From: Acidobacteriota bacterium
Lineage (GTDB): Bacteria > Acidobacteriota > JAAYUB01
Assembly (NCBI GenBank): GCA_016935015.1
Contig: JAFGRT010000005.1
Coordinates: forward strand, 1 to 59,409
DNA: 59,409 nt
Reading direction: 5' to 3'
Part shown: piece after piece, positions 41,901 to 50,980 of the stretch
Numbering within the stretch: the stretch's first letter is position 1
Layout of the letters: the number at the start of each line of letters is the position of its first letter
The notes under the pieces: model-generated
The model's database searches: none
What the model was told of the DNA's origin: nothing
The model's input: the letters and a program-made list of their open reading frames with translations, nothing else
Position numbers and translations under genes: made by a program

Positions 41901-42168
41901 ACATGTTCTCCAGGCTGGTGGACCGCAGCGACTTGATGCCGGCGACGGTGTTCACCGCCTCCTCGATCTTTTCGGAAACTTCCGTTTCTACCGTTTCCGA
42001 GTCCGCCCCGGGGTATATGGTGGTGACCGTCACGAAAGGAAACTCGATTTCCGGAAACAGATCCACACCGATATCGCGCAGCGAGATGAATCCGAACACG
42101 ATCAGGGCCAGGGTCACCATGATGGTGAAGACCGGCCGTCGAATGGCTACTTCCGCTAAAATCATCAT
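38974..42168 (-). CDS. RND-family efflux transporter, inner-membrane pump
   Basis: This 1064-residue HAE1/AcrB-type pump exports hydrophobic or toxic compounds with proton uptake. It has the two-fold RND layout: helix 1 (VFTIMVTLALIVFGF), large periplasmic loops, six-helix bundles at about 335-560 and 860-1030, and the proton-relay pair in GIVIDDAIVVIENIYRHVE. The end carries a Gly/Glu-rich cytosolic tail. Substrate class is not predictable. AAGGAG lies just upstream; the second ATG (42165) has the better spacing. It follows the adaptor gene by six bases. Confidence 0.95.
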   Translation of the reverse strand: MMILAEVAIRRPVFTIMVTLALIVFGFISLRDIGVDLFPEIEFPFVTVTTIYPGADSETVETEVSEKIEEAVNTVAGIKSLRSTSLENMSLVMIEFELEEDVDIVSQDVRDKVAGIRSDLPDDIEEPIIEKFNFSGMPVMLVSLSGEVDIREITDFAKNHVKPALEKVSGVGRVRLIGGREREIKIWLDKDRLEAFHLAVSDVITTLRTQNVDIPGGRLEMPTEEMVVKTRGELAEPEAFGNLIVQYRNGVPIRLREVAVVEDGKEDERSYAAYNGQRNVTIEVQRQSDANTAEVAGKLHAELAKLQNAVPEGMKLSVTLDNSEYIILAIRSVQEDLVVGAILAIIVIFIFLRNIRSTLITAVVIPTSLISTFTFMYAMGFTTNNLTMLAMSICVGIVIDDAIVVIENIYRHVEMGHTGPAGVGRATSEIGLAVLAATLTICAVFIPVAFMKGIIGRFFFEFGITVAVAVLISLFISFTLTPMMSSRMLKAEKEEKHGKLFNQFEKAYRGLENVYGKFIGLALNFRVLTILIAVGVFIVSLFMAGVVDKEFLPPEDESRFQVSILTPDGYTLQQTLALTRQVEEDMRDLSHVTDTLIQVGGGQKEKVNEASIQVFLADKGDREIGQEALMAMARDKLDGYGDNGTNISVARVPRMGGGGFRNFTIQYNLRGPDLDVLDQKAQEMLKLMKGVAGLVDLDTTYKHGKPELNIELDRDIMADQGVDVTTVAMAVKYLVGGDDVTTYKEGGEEYDVRIRLLEEDRIRPEQVLNLTVRNRYGQLIRLADLIRIYREFGPTEIERESRQRQVTVLANLAPGYALGTALEEIQQLESKLDLGPEYSTAFTGMGDIFAESFGYLMFALFLAVVLIYMILASQFESFIHPFTIMLSLPLSIVGVMAGLLLANQTLSIFSMIGIIMLMGLVTKNAILLVDFANQARREQGLPTREALIQAGRLRLRPILMTAASTIFGMLPIALGLGEGAESRSPMAVAVIGGLMTSTFLTLIVIPVVYSLFDSLTARLTGGSGGTSGKKEVPEGAGAENGEPVEETLLVKNTMRGEQNDVSPA

Positions 42169-42174
42169 ATCTCC

Positions 42175-43083
42175 TTATTTGGCGCCGGGTGTGATCTCGA
42201 TATCGGCCTTCACGAAATAGCCGGGCCGAAGCCGCTGCTCCCGATTGTTTACCTGGACCTCCACCTGGATGGTCCTTGTCTCCATATCGATGGAAGGTGC
42301 GATGCGGGAGACCTTGCCCCTGAACACCTCGTCGGCAAACCCTTCCACCTGGAAATGTACCTCCAGGCCCTGCCGGATACCCGACGTATACCGTGAGGGG
42401 ATGCTCCCTTTGAGTCGCAGAGTGTCCGTGTCGAGGATCCGCAGGACCCGTTTTCCCTTGGCCAGATACTCGCCCATATCCACAAATCGCTCCTGGACAT
42501 AACCATTGATGGGCGACACAATGGTCGTGTCCTCCAGATCCTTGGCGAACAACTGGATACCTGACTTAAGCTGACTGATAATGGCCTTGTACCCTCGTAT
42601 TTCATCCACCGCCGCCTGGAGACCGGCCCGGGCCTTCTCAAAGGCGGTCTGGGATTTTTCCAGAGCCTCCCGCGATACGGCGCCCCGTTCGAACAGCAGT
42701 TTGTCCCGCTCCAGGTCTCGCCGTTTCTCTTCGAAGTCCTGTTGGGCCTTGATCACCTGGGGAATGCTATAGATATCGAAGGTTTCAGCGTTGTCTACCG
42801 TCACGCCCAGCTTGGCCAGGATCTCGTTAAGCTGCCCGAGGCGGATCTGCAGCTGCAACTGTTCCCGCTCGTCATCCAGCTTCAGGATGGTCTGCCCGCG
42901 CCGCACCCGGTCCCCCACGTCGACCAGAATGTCTTTCACCCGCCCATCGATCTCGATGCTGACATCCACATCCTTGTCCGGGTAAAGTGTACCGACGAAT
43001 GAAACCGTCTCGGCTTTCGGCCAGCCTGCCAGACAGCTACACATCCATGGAATGACAAAAAGCATAAACTTCATTTTCATCAT
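42175..43083 (-). CDS. RND efflux periplasmic adaptor (MFP)
   Basis: This 302-residue adaptor links the pump to the outer-membrane channel. After a signal (about residues 1-22, with a possible lipidated cysteine in MCSC) come the biotinyl-lipoyl half motifs (DGRVKDILVDVGDRVRRGQ and later SPINGYVQERFVDMGEYL), an alpha-helical hairpin (about 75-165) and a C-terminal beta-barrel. AAGGAGAATC precedes the ATG, which overlaps the tolC-like stop as ATGA. Confidence 0.92.
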   Translation of the reverse strand: MMKMKFMLFVIPWMCSCLAGWPKAETVSFVGTLYPDKDVDVSIEIDGRVKDILVDVGDRVRRGQTILKLDDEREQLQLQIRLGQLNEILAKLGVTVDNAETFDIYSIPQVIKAQQDFEEKRRDLERDKLLFERGAVSREALEKSQTAFEKARAGLQAAVDEIRGYKAIISQLKSGIQLFAKDLEDTTIVSPINGYVQERFVDMGEYLAKGKRVLRILDTDTLRLKGSIPSRYTSGIRQGLEVHFQVEGFADEVFRGKVSRIAPSIDMETRTIQVEVQVNNREQRLRPGYFVKADIEITPGAK

Positions 43084-44798
43084 GATTCTCCTTTCAGGGC
43101 AGACTCCGTCCGGATGTTCAATTTTTCAAGCAGCATACCGGCCGCTTTGTAGTAGGCCAACAGATCCTTGCGGTAATAAATCCGGGCCAGATTCTCCAGG
43201 GAGACCGCCTGGGACAGGTCGCGCTGTGCCTCCAGCAGGTCGCGAATGACCACCATACCGGCGTCATATCTAGCCTGCTCGCCGTCGAGATTCTTTTCCG
43301 CCTCGATGCGGGCCTGCGTGGCCGACTCCATGACGGCCCGGTCCCGCGCCAGCAGATTGTACACCGTGCGCAATTCCTGGGTGATCTGCTGTCGGACATC
43401 GTCCAGGGCCAGCCGGCTCTTTTCCAACTGAATGGCCGCCCGCTGGGCCTGGGCCCGGGCATCCCGGTTGCCGATGGGGATGCTCAGATCCAGCTGGAGA
43501 AAAAAGCCGTTGTATTGCCCGCTGAATGAATTGCTCAAGGAGGCCCAGATGCCGCCGGCAAAGGCGTCTTCCAGCAATTCCCGGGTACCCGGTGGGATCT
43601 CGAAGGGCAGATCGCCGAGTTCGGAAACAACGCCCTTCAGGCCGTACTGGCTGTATCCGGCCGTTACCGACAGGGACGGCAGCAGACTGTTCCGGGCCAC
43701 GCGCACATCAATTTCGCGAATGGCGATTCCGGAACGGCTGGCGGCGATTTCCGGCCGGACCTCCAGCGCGGTACGGAGTGACTCCTCCCAGTCCAGCGGT
43801 TTCTCGCGGGTACGGGGATCCAACTCTTCCAGCTGCAGGGAAAAATCCGGCTCACGCGCCACGCCTGCCTCGGGAGACAGATAGGTGAGCAACCGCTGTT
43901 TGGCGTTCTTGAGATCGGTTTCCGCCTGAATATACAAGGACAGACGATTGGCCACGTCGGCCCGGGCCTTGAACAGGTTCAATTCCGGCTGGGTGCCGAC
44001 GTCCACGTGATGGGCAATATCATCTCTGGTTTTTTTCGCCAGTTCCAGAAACTCTTCCCTGACCTTCAGATCGAGCTCCAGGTACAGGATGTCCCAGTAC
44101 AGCTGGGTGGCTTCCAGCAGGATCTGCTCCAGTTTCAGCCGGAATTCCGCTTCGGACAGCCGCAGGTTGTTACGGGCAACGAGCAGCGGCGCCCGGTTCA
44201 CATCCCGGCCGAAGCCCTTGAGGAGATTCTGGGTCAGGCTAAGGGTCCAGGAGGTCTCCAGCGAGGGATTGACCAGGTAAAACTGGTTGTTGGTCTCGAA
44301 CCGCCGCAAGGAGATGTCGGCCTGAAGACTCGTCCCTGTCGAAAAATACTTGCTGATCTGGGTGCTGTAGGAAATATCCTTGCTGACGGTACTCCCGACA
44401 CCGGTGAAAATGCTGGGTGACGGACGCGTATCGCGGCCCCCGCTGACGTGCTGCGACCACATCGGCTCAAAGATGGATTCGGCCTGGAAAAAGCTCTGCC
44501 GGCTGTCCAGGACGGAGTACCGTTCCAGATGAATACCCAGATGATTGCGGACGGCCAGTTGCACGACATCCTCGATGGTGAGCCGGATCTTGCCAGCGGT
44601 GGCTTTTTCCGCCAGCGCACCGACATCCGGCCGGGGCAGCAGCGGTGATTCAGGTGTGATGAATTGATGATAGAATAAATCCGGAACATACGGTGCCCGG
44701 AGGCCGGCCGGCTCCTCCGGTTCCTGGGTCAGGGCCAGTCCGCCCAGACAGATGCAGATGATGATGCATGTCGATAGCATGCGCGTCTTCAGGCCCAT
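43080..44798 (-). CDS. TolC-family outer-membrane efflux channel
   Basis: This 572-residue channel protein has a signal sequence (about residues 8-26). Two TolC-type repeats follow, rich in long amphipathic helices (for example about 195-300 and 430-540), with the family pattern of an LxxAExxL- and Q-rich helix in each half. The 25-150 region (IRLTIEDVVQLAVRNHLGI) is the typical TolC start of the mature chain. AAAGGAG lies upstream of the ATG at 44798. The tetR stop ends four bases before it, and the stop overlaps the adaptor gene. Confidence 0.9.
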   Translation of the reverse strand: MGLKTRMLSTCIIICICLGGLALTQEPEEPAGLRAPYVPDLFYHQFITPESPLLPRPDVGALAEKATAGKIRLTIEDVVQLAVRNHLGIHLERYSVLDSRQSFFQAESIFEPMWSQHVSGGRDTRPSPSIFTGVGSTVSKDISYSTQISKYFSTGTSLQADISLRRFETNNQFYLVNPSLETSWTLSLTQNLLKGFGRDVNRAPLLVARNNLRLSEAEFRLKLEQILLEATQLYWDILYLELDLKVREEFLELAKKTRDDIAHHVDVGTQPELNLFKARADVANRLSLYIQAETDLKNAKQRLLTYLSPEAGVAREPDFSLQLEELDPRTREKPLDWEESLRTALEVRPEIAASRSGIAIREIDVRVARNSLLPSLSVTAGYSQYGLKGVVSELGDLPFEIPPGTRELLEDAFAGGIWASLSNSFSGQYNGFFLQLDLSIPIGNRDARAQAQRAAIQLEKSRLALDDVRQQITQELRTVYNLLARDRAVMESATQARIEAEKNLDGEQARYDAGMVVIRDLLEAQRDLSQAVSLENLARIYYRKDLLAYYKAAGMLLEKLNIRTESALKGES

Positions 44799-44802
44799 TC
44801 GT

Positions 44803-45408
44803 TCACTCCTTTGCAAGAATTCCGTCCAGCAGCAGCGACCCAAGCCACGTGGCGGTCTGCTCCAGTTCCTTTTCCGGCGGAACCGGCATGTTGAAAAGGT
44901 TTCGCATATCGTTGAGTAATGCCACCGGTCCGTAGAAAACCATCGAAATCAGCTCCAGGGGGATGGAGGCTTTGATGATCCCGTTTTTCTTCAGCAGGTT
45001 GAAATAACGCAATACCTCTTCCTCCCATTTGCGTATGAAGTTCTGCACATAGAGATCCCACAAATCGGGATTTTCCAGGGCCGCGAACATCAGGAACCGG
45101 CTGAGGCCGTCGTCGCGGTACATCTCCCGCAGAATCCGCTTCAGCAGATTGGTGATGAATTGCCGGGGGGGCTCGCTTTCCGCCTCGTCCCAGTAAATGA
45201 GCCGGTGGGAAATCTCGCACAGGCGATCATCGAGAATGGCCTGGAAAAGATCCTTCTTCGTCGGAAAATACTTGTACAGTGTCGCCTCGGAGACGCCGGC
45301 CTGCTCGGCGATCATCCGGGTGGTTGTCCCACGAAAGCCTTCACTGGCAAACAGGTCAAATGCCACGCCGATGAGCTGTTTACGCCGCTTGGATCCATTG
45401 AGTTTCAT
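44803..45408 (-). CDS. TetR-family regulator of the efflux operon
   Basis: This 201-residue repressor has an N-terminal HTH with the family signature GVSEATLYKYFPTKKDLFQA (about residues 32-51) and an alpha-helical ligand-binding C-terminal domain. As the first gene of its operon, before the efflux genes, it most likely represses its own transcript until a pump substrate binds. The ATG at 45408 has GGAGA upstream; an ATG at 45432 is less supported. A palindrome at 45496-45521 is a fitting operator. Confidence 0.9.
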   Translation of the reverse strand: MKLNGSKRRKQLIGVAFDLFASEGFRGTTTRMIAEQAGVSEATLYKYFPTKKDLFQAILDDRLCEISHRLIYWDEAESEPPRQFITNLLKRILREMYRDDGLSRFLMFAALENPDLWDLYVQNFIRKWEEEVLRYFNLLKKNGIIKASIPLELISMVFYGPVALLNDMRNLFNMPVPPEKELEQTATWLGSLLLDGILAKE

Positions 45409-45495
45409 TGTTCTGTCTCCGGGTTGAAACATGCGTCAACCCCGTCCGTTGTGATAATTTTATATATTTTTTTCAACAGGTTAACCTCATGAACA

Positions 45496-45521
45496 AAAAA
45501 GTAAGTAAGTGCTCACTTTTT
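45496..45521. promoter_or_regulatory. Candidate TetR operator of the efflux operon
   Basis: AAAAAGTaagtaagtgctcACTTTTT is an inverted repeat upstream of tetR, with a core AGTAAGTGCTCACT in which 10 of 14 positions are symmetrical. It lies about 90 bases before the tetR start in an AT-rich stretch. Confidence 0.6.
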
Positions 45522-45668
45522 AACGGTCGAGGATACCACGCGTAAAGAGGATGTCAAGAGGAAAAGTGGGCCACACCCCAAACAAACATTGCCCGGTGCC
45601 GAGTCGTCCCGGCATTCACCGAAAAACCGGAGACTACTATCGGCGTCGGCAACCGGTACCGGAGCCCA

Positions 45669-47123
45669 TTACTGAATATTGTAGCGTTTCATGCGATCCA
45701 GCAGGGACTGGCGGGTGATGTTGAGAAGGCGGGCGGCGTGGGTCCGGTTGTCGCCGGTGCGCCGCAACGCCTGGCGGATCAGCCGGGTTTCCAGTGCCAC
45801 CAGGTTGTCCTTCATGTCCAGATCCTCCCGCTCGAACTGTTGCGGGGACGAAGCATCATCGCCGCTTTCGGGCATGGACGGTCCTGCCGCCGCGATGATC
45901 CCCGAGATGCTGTCGCGGCGCACGGTCTGCCCCTGTTCGGTGAGCAGCACCAGCCGTTCCACCTCGTTCTCCAGCTGGCGCACATTGCCGGGCCAGTCGT
46001 AGCGGCGCAACACATCCAGCACCGGCGGTTCGATGCCAAGCAGTTTCCGGTTCAGCTTGGTCTGAAACCGTTCAAAGAAAAATTCCACCAGCGGTCGGAT
46101 ATCCTCCCTCCGCTCACGCAGCGGCGGAACCCGGATACTGAACACATTCAGCCGGAAAAAAAGGTCTTCGCGGAACCGGCTGCGGTCCACTTCGGCATTT
46201 AGATCACGATTGGTCGAGGCGATGATCCGCACATTCACCCGGAGCGGGCTTTCGGAACCCACCGGCCAGATCTCCTGATTCTGCAGGACGCGCAGCATCT
46301 TCACCTGCAAATCCGGTGGGGCTTCACCGATTTCGTCCAGGAACAGCGTCCCGCCGTCGGCCACCTGGAAGTAGCCCTTCTTGTGAGCGGATGCCCCGGT
46401 AAAGGCGCCTTTGCGAAAGCCGAAAAACTCACTTTCCGCCAGGTCGCGGGGAATGGCGCCGCAATTGACGGCCACGAAAATGCCGTCGTTCCGCAGGCTG
46501 TGCTTATGAATGTATCGGGCGATGAGTTCCTTGCCTGTGCCGGTTTCACCGGTGATCAGCACGGTGCTGTCGGCCCGGGCCACCCGGTTGGCGGCCGCCA
46601 GGATCTCCTTCATGGCCCGGCTTTCGTAGATAATACGGTCATCATCCAGATAGCGCCGCACTTCGTTGCGCAGAGCCAGGTTTTCCACCTGCAGCCGCTC
46701 GTTGACTTTCTGCAACTCGATGGTTAGTCGCCGGTTTTCCCTCTCCAACTCAAGGGTTTCCAGGGCCTGGCGCACCGTAATCCGCATTTCCTTGGGATCC
46801 CAAGGCTTGGTGATATAGCGGTACACATGACCCTCGTTGATGGCGTCGATGAGATCCTCCACCTCCGTATACCCCGTGAGGATGATCCGCATCACGTCCG
46901 GCTTGATTTTCATGATGCGCTTGAGCAGTTCGATGCCCGTCATGCGCGGCATCTTCTGATCGGTGATCACCAGATCGATGGGTTCGCGCTGCGCGACGGC
47001 GAAGGCCTTCTCTCCGGAGTTCGCCTCGTAGACGATATAGCGATCGATGAAGGTCCGCTTGAGTTTTTGCAGGTTGGCATTCTCATCATCCACCACGAGG
47101 ATGGCATGTTTCGTCTCACTCAT
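45669..47123 (-). CDS. NtrC-type sigma-54 response regulator
   Basis: This 484-residue response regulator has a receiver domain (about 5-120) with the phospho-acceptor Asp55 in LVITDQKMPRMTG. A coiled-coil linker (about 125-175) and a sigma-54 AAA+ domain (about 185-420) follow, with Walker A TGETGTGKE, GAFTGA and Walker B GGTLFLDEIGEA. A Fis-type HTH is at the C-terminus (RTHAARLLNITRQSLLDRMK). All key residues appear intact. The ATG at 47123 has GAGAGG upstream. It overlaps the end of the kinase gene by eight bases. Confidence 0.93.
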   Translation of the reverse strand: MSETKHAILVVDDENANLQKLKRTFIDRYIVYEANSGEKAFAVAQREPIDLVITDQKMPRMTGIELLKRIMKIKPDVMRIILTGYTEVEDLIDAINEGHVYRYITKPWDPKEMRITVRQALETLELERENRRLTIELQKVNERLQVENLALRNEVRRYLDDDRIIYESRAMKEILAAANRVARADSTVLITGETGTGKELIARYIHKHSLRNDGIFVAVNCGAIPRDLAESEFFGFRKGAFTGASAHKKGYFQVADGGTLFLDEIGEAPPDLQVKMLRVLQNQEIWPVGSESPLRVNVRIIASTNRDLNAEVDRSRFREDLFFRLNVFSIRVPPLRERREDIRPLVEFFFERFQTKLNRKLLGIEPPVLDVLRRYDWPGNVRQLENEVERLVLLTEQGQTVRRDSISGIIAAAGPSMPESGDDASSPQQFEREDLDMKDNLVALETRLIRQALRRTGDNRTHAARLLNITRQSLLDRMKRYNIQ

Positions 47124-49257
47124 GGTCCTCTCCCGCAGAAAGCTCGCTGACCTGGGGCAGCTCGACCCGGAACACGGCACCGCCGCCCGTCCGGTTCCAG
47201 GCACTCATGCTGCCGCCATGTTGCTGGACGATCGTATAACTGATGCTCAGTCCCAGGCCGGTCCCTTCGCCCACATCCTTGGTGGTGAAGAATGGCTCGA
47301 AAATACGGGATACCAGTTTCGGCGGAATCCCGTCGCCCGAATCCTCGATCTCCACCCACAGCCGGCCGCCGTTTTCATCCACCCGGATCCAGATGTCCCC
47401 GTCTTCGGGAATGGCCTGGATGGCATTGGTCAGCAGGTTTAGAAAGACCTGCTCCATCTTGCCGATGTAAACGTTGATTTTGTCGACCTCGGCGTATTCG
47501 CGATGGATGCGGATCCGGTTCTTGTACTGGTTGCGCAGCAAATTCAGGCACATGTCCAGGATCTTGCGGATATCCGCTGCGGTGGGTGAACCCGAGGACG
47601 CACGGGAGAACGAGCGCAGATCGTTGACGATGGAACGGATCCGGTCGGCGCCGTCGTGGATGTTGGCGGCCAGATTTTTCAAGTCTTCCATGACGAAGTC
47701 GAGGTTGTGCTCGCGCTGGTAATCACGAATCCGCACCAGGCCGTCGGCACCATGGCGGATCTCCTGCTCGGCGAAATTCACATAGTTGCGGATTTTCTGG
47801 ACATACTCCGCCAGGAATTCCGTATTGCCATAGATGAAATTGAGCGGGTTCTTGATCTCATGGGCGATGCCGGCAATGAGCTGACCGAGGGAGGCCATTT
47901 TCTCTGACTGGATGAGCTGGTTCTGAGTATTCTGCAAATTCTCGATGGCCTCGCGGAGTTCGCGGTTGCTCTGCTCCAGGGCGCGGGTCCGGTCCCAGAC
48001 CATTTTTTCGAGGTCTCGGTTGATTTGCTCGAGCGCCTGCTGGCGCTCCTCCACCGTGTCCGCCATCTGATTGAATGCGGCAGCCAGCACTCCCAGTTCA
48101 TCGGACCCGCCGATCTTCACCCGCTGGGCGTAATTGCCGTGAGCGATGTCCAGGGCCGAGTCCTTGAGACTGAGGATGGGCCGGATAAGCTGGCGGCTGA
48201 GAAACCAGATCCCCAGTGTAATCAGCAGGACAACGCCCAGGATAATGCTGATGAAGATGTATTTGAGGCGTTGCACCGGTTTGAAGGTATCGTCTTCGCT
48301 CAGGGAAACCACCACAATCCAGCCGAATTCGCTCATGCCGATGCGGGTGACGCCGCCGTAGCGGATCGTTTCCATGGGATAGCGGATGGTGCTGCCGCCC
48401 TGACGCAAGGCGTCGTAGAGGGGCCGCAGTTCCTGGTTGACCGCTGGATTGACCTCGATGTCGTTTTTGGTCGTACCCGGCAAACGGTTTTTTCGGTTGG
48501 GCGAGGCCAGGATACAGGTAGCGTCGCGGTTCAGGAGCAGGGCATAGCCGGAATCCAGTCCGTAGCGGCGGAAGTCGAACTCCACCAAATCGAGGATGGC
48601 CTGCACAAACTCCCAGTTCATGACATTCAACCAGACACCGACCACCTGCCCCGTCTCCCGGCTGATGACCGGCTGTCCGAACAGCAGATGATGGCAGCGG
48701 CTCATGTCGTCATCCTCGAAGTAGTAGAGGGAATTGGCCAACTCCGAGCGAAACCATTCATGGACCACCGCCACGCCTTCGAGGGCCTTGCGCCAGGCTT
48801 TTTCCTCTTCCGGAAAGGCGGATATTTTCATCCCCTTGATGTCGCTGAGGATCCGTCCATCGAACCAGTCACCGAAGCGGTTCAGGGTGTTGACCGCGCG
48901 GATTTCTCCCCGGGTGTCCACCAACACCATCACATCGTACACCTCATGTATTTTCACCAGGGCGTTGAGGATACGGGTGACTTCGCTCAAACCTTCCGCT
49001 TGCTCGTGGCCAAGGAACCGTTCGACGGTTTCGGTGGACGCCATGGCGACCAGCTCCTCCTGGCGCTCCATGAGAAAAAGGTCGATCTTGTCGGCATTCT
49101 GCTGGGAAAGGTGCTTCAAATAGATCTCCACCCGGTCGGCGACAATGATGTTACGGGCCGTCTCATAGAACAAGCCCGACGTCACCACCAGCGGCAGCAG
49201 GCCGACCAGCAGCAACAACACCAGGAACTTGAACTGAATGCCCGTAAAAAATCTCAC
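47116..49257 (-). CDS. Sensor histidine kinase with periplasmic dCache-like domain
   Basis: This 713-residue membrane kinase has helix 1 (about 8-28) and a large periplasmic sensing region (about 30-325) of dCache type, with a late GWIVVVSLSEDDTF strand. Helix 2 (about 335-358), HAMP (about 358-410), a coiled coil, and the HisKA H-box IAGIAHEIKNPLNF follow. The HATPase part shows EQVFLNLLTNAIQA (N box), DSGDGIPP (G1) and EGTGLGLSIS (G2). It is the first gene of the pair with the NtrC-type regulator, so signal and output are linked. The ligand is unknown. Confidence 0.92.
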   Translation of the reverse strand: MRFFTGIQFKFLVLLLLVGLLPLVVTSGLFYETARNIIVADRVEIYLKHLSQQNADKIDLFLMERQEELVAMASTETVERFLGHEQAEGLSEVTRILNALVKIHEVYDVMVLVDTRGEIRAVNTLNRFGDWFDGRILSDIKGMKISAFPEEEKAWRKALEGVAVVHEWFRSELANSLYYFEDDDMSRCHHLLFGQPVISRETGQVVGVWLNVMNWEFVQAILDLVEFDFRRYGLDSGYALLLNRDATCILASPNRKNRLPGTTKNDIEVNPAVNQELRPLYDALRQGGSTIRYPMETIRYGGVTRIGMSEFGWIVVVSLSEDDTFKPVQRLKYIFISIILGVVLLITLGIWFLSRQLIRPILSLKDSALDIAHGNYAQRVKIGGSDELGVLAAAFNQMADTVEERQQALEQINRDLEKMVWDRTRALEQSNRELREAIENLQNTQNQLIQSEKMASLGQLIAGIAHEIKNPLNFIYGNTEFLAEYVQKIRNYVNFAEQEIRHGADGLVRIRDYQREHNLDFVMEDLKNLAANIHDGADRIRSIVNDLRSFSRASSGSPTAADIRKILDMCLNLLRNQYKNRIRIHREYAEVDKINVYIGKMEQVFLNLLTNAIQAIPEDGDIWIRVDENGGRLWVEIEDSGDGIPPKLVSRIFEPFFTTKDVGEGTGLGLSISYTIVQQHGGSMSAWNRTGGGAVFRVELPQVSELSAGEDHE

Positions 49258-49403
49258 CGATGGGCCCTCCCGCCCGCTTCATGATCCGCCGCCGTTCGTC
49301 GATGTCGGTAGCCGCCGGCTGACAAACCGCGTCTGGACTCCCGGCGCCAATAACCCGGAAAGTAAAGCCGGCAATATGTTTACAGCTACGCGACCATAAA
49401 AGT

Positions 49404-49432
49404 AAGATACTGGATCGACGGCCAAAGTTCAA
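49404..49432 (-). promoter_or_regulatory. Candidate promoter of the kinase-regulator operon
   Basis: On the minus strand TTGAAC (49427-49432) and TATCTT (49404-49409) are 17 bases apart. It leaves a leader of about 140 bases to the kinase start at 49257. Confidence 0.5.
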
Positions 49433-49443
49433 CAATAAACAAT

Positions 49444-49471
49444 TTGAAAACCGTGCCTTTGGTGATAGAAT
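49444..49471 (+). promoter_or_regulatory. Candidate promoter of the NSS transporter
   Basis: TTGAAA at 49444-49449 and TAGAAT at 49466-49471 are spaced by 16 bases. It is back to back with the kinase promoter, so both units share one regulatory region. Confidence 0.5.
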
Positions 49472-49502
49472 CGGACGACATTTTTACTGGAGTATGCCGC
49501 GT

Positions 49503-50870
49503 ATGAGTGCCATTCAGAAGCCACGCGGGCAATGGAGTTCCAAGATCGCCTTCATCTTCGCCGCTGCCGGTTCGGCCGTAGGACTGGGGAACATCTGGCG
49601 CTTTCCGTATGTCACCGGTGAAAACGGTGGTGGTGCTTTCGTCTTCCTCTACCTGCTGGTGATCGTACTGCTCGGCTTTCCCGTCATGCTGCTCGAGCTG
49701 AGCATGGGGCGGGCGTCGGAGAAGAATCCGGTGGGTGCCTTCCGGGTCCTGCGCCCCGGCTCGCCCTGGGTGTTCGTCGGCTTCATGGGCGTGCTGACCG
49801 GCATCGCCATCTTGTCCTATTACACGGTGATTGCCGGCTGGACCATCGCCTATCTCATCAAATCCATCAACATGGATCTGGATCCCAAGGCATTTGGCAA
49901 CTTTATTGCCGACATCCCTCAACAGATCACGTATTTCCTGCTATTTTTGTTGGCATCCGTCGGCGTGGTGGCCGGCGGAGTTAAGGACGGCATCGAACGC
50001 ATCACCCGGGTGCTCATGCCCGTACTGATCGGTCTGATGGTCCTGCTGATTATCCGCTCCGTCACGCTGGAGGGGGCACTCAGCGGCCTGGAATTCTACC
50101 TGGTACCCGATTTTTCCAAGGTGTCGGCCAGAACCTTCATCTATGCCATCGGCCAGGGCTTCTTCTCCCTGAGTCTGGGCATGGGGGCGATGATTACCTA
50201 CGGCAGCTACATTTCCAAGGACGACAACCTGGTCAGCTCGGGCGCCTACGTCTGCCTGTTCGACACGGTTATCGCCCTGATGGCCGGCCTGATCATTTTC
50301 CCGGCCCTGGCCTCGGCCGGCCAGGCACCCGAGGCGGGATTCACCCTGGTATTCGACGTGCTGATCTCCCTCTTTAACCAGATGCCCCTTGGCTCGTTTG
50401 TGGCCATCATTTTTTTCTTTTTGCTGTCCATCGCCGCCCTGACCTCCACCATCTCCCTGGTAGAAGTGGCCACAGCCTACCTCGTGGATGAGCGAAACCT
50501 CCCGCGCGGGTCAGCGGTGCTCATTGTGGCCGGTGTAACGGCGGTGCTGGGTATACCCTGCGCCTTGTCCCTCGGCGGATCGGATTTCTTCACCCATCTG
50601 CTGCCGCTGGGGAACGGCCAGTATAAAAGCTTCCTGGGAATCATGGACTTCGTCTTCGGGAACATGGCCCTGTCGCTGGGCGCCCTGCTGCTTTGCATCT
50701 TCGTGGTTTATTCCTGGAAGGTATCCAGCGCCGTAAAGGAAATCTCGTCGGGGAATCCCGGCTTTCAGCGCTGGGCCATCTACTGGTTGGTGGCGCTCAA
50801 ATATGTCGCCCCGCTGGCCATCGCCGCCATCCTGATCTACATGGTGGTCACCGGTCAGACGCTGTCCTGA
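49503..50870 (+). CDS. NSS-family sodium-dependent symporter
   Basis: This 455-residue symporter of the neurotransmitter:sodium symporter family (LeuT-like) imports amino acids or related amines with sodium. The unwound helix-1 signature SAVGLGNIWRFPYVTGENGG is present, and about eleven to twelve hydrophobic helices follow. Substrate is not predictable. GGAG is one base from an ATG at 49494 and ten bases from the ATG at 49503, so I prefer the latter. It is divergent from the kinase gene. Confidence 0.9.
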   Translation: MSAIQKPRGQWSSKIAFIFAAAGSAVGLGNIWRFPYVTGENGGGAFVFLYLLVIVLLGFPVMLLELSMGRASEKNPVGAFRVLRPGSPWVFVGFMGVLTGIAILSYYTVIAGWTIAYLIKSINMDLDPKAFGNFIADIPQQITYFLLFLLASVGVVAGGVKDGIERITRVLMPVLIGLMVLLIIRSVTLEGALSGLEFYLVPDFSKVSARTFIYAIGQGFFSLSLGMGAMITYGSYISKDDNLVSSGAYVCLFDTVIALMAGLIIFPALASAGQAPEAGFTLVFDVLISLFNQMPLGSFVAIIFFFLLSIAALTSTISLVEVATAYLVDERNLPRGSAVLIVAGVTAVLGIPCALSLGGSDFFTHLLPLGNGQYKSFLGIMDFVFGNMALSLGALLLCIFVVYSWKVSSAVKEISSGNPGFQRWAIYWLVALKYVAPLAIAAILIYMVVTGQTLS

Positions 50871-50980
50871 GGTCACCCATCCACCGGCACCGCCCTGGCC
50901 GGTTGAATCAGCGCTTTCTCGCATTGACAGCCCTCATCCGCCGCGGACCCGTTCCGCCCGGACTCGAACAGGAGGTCACC

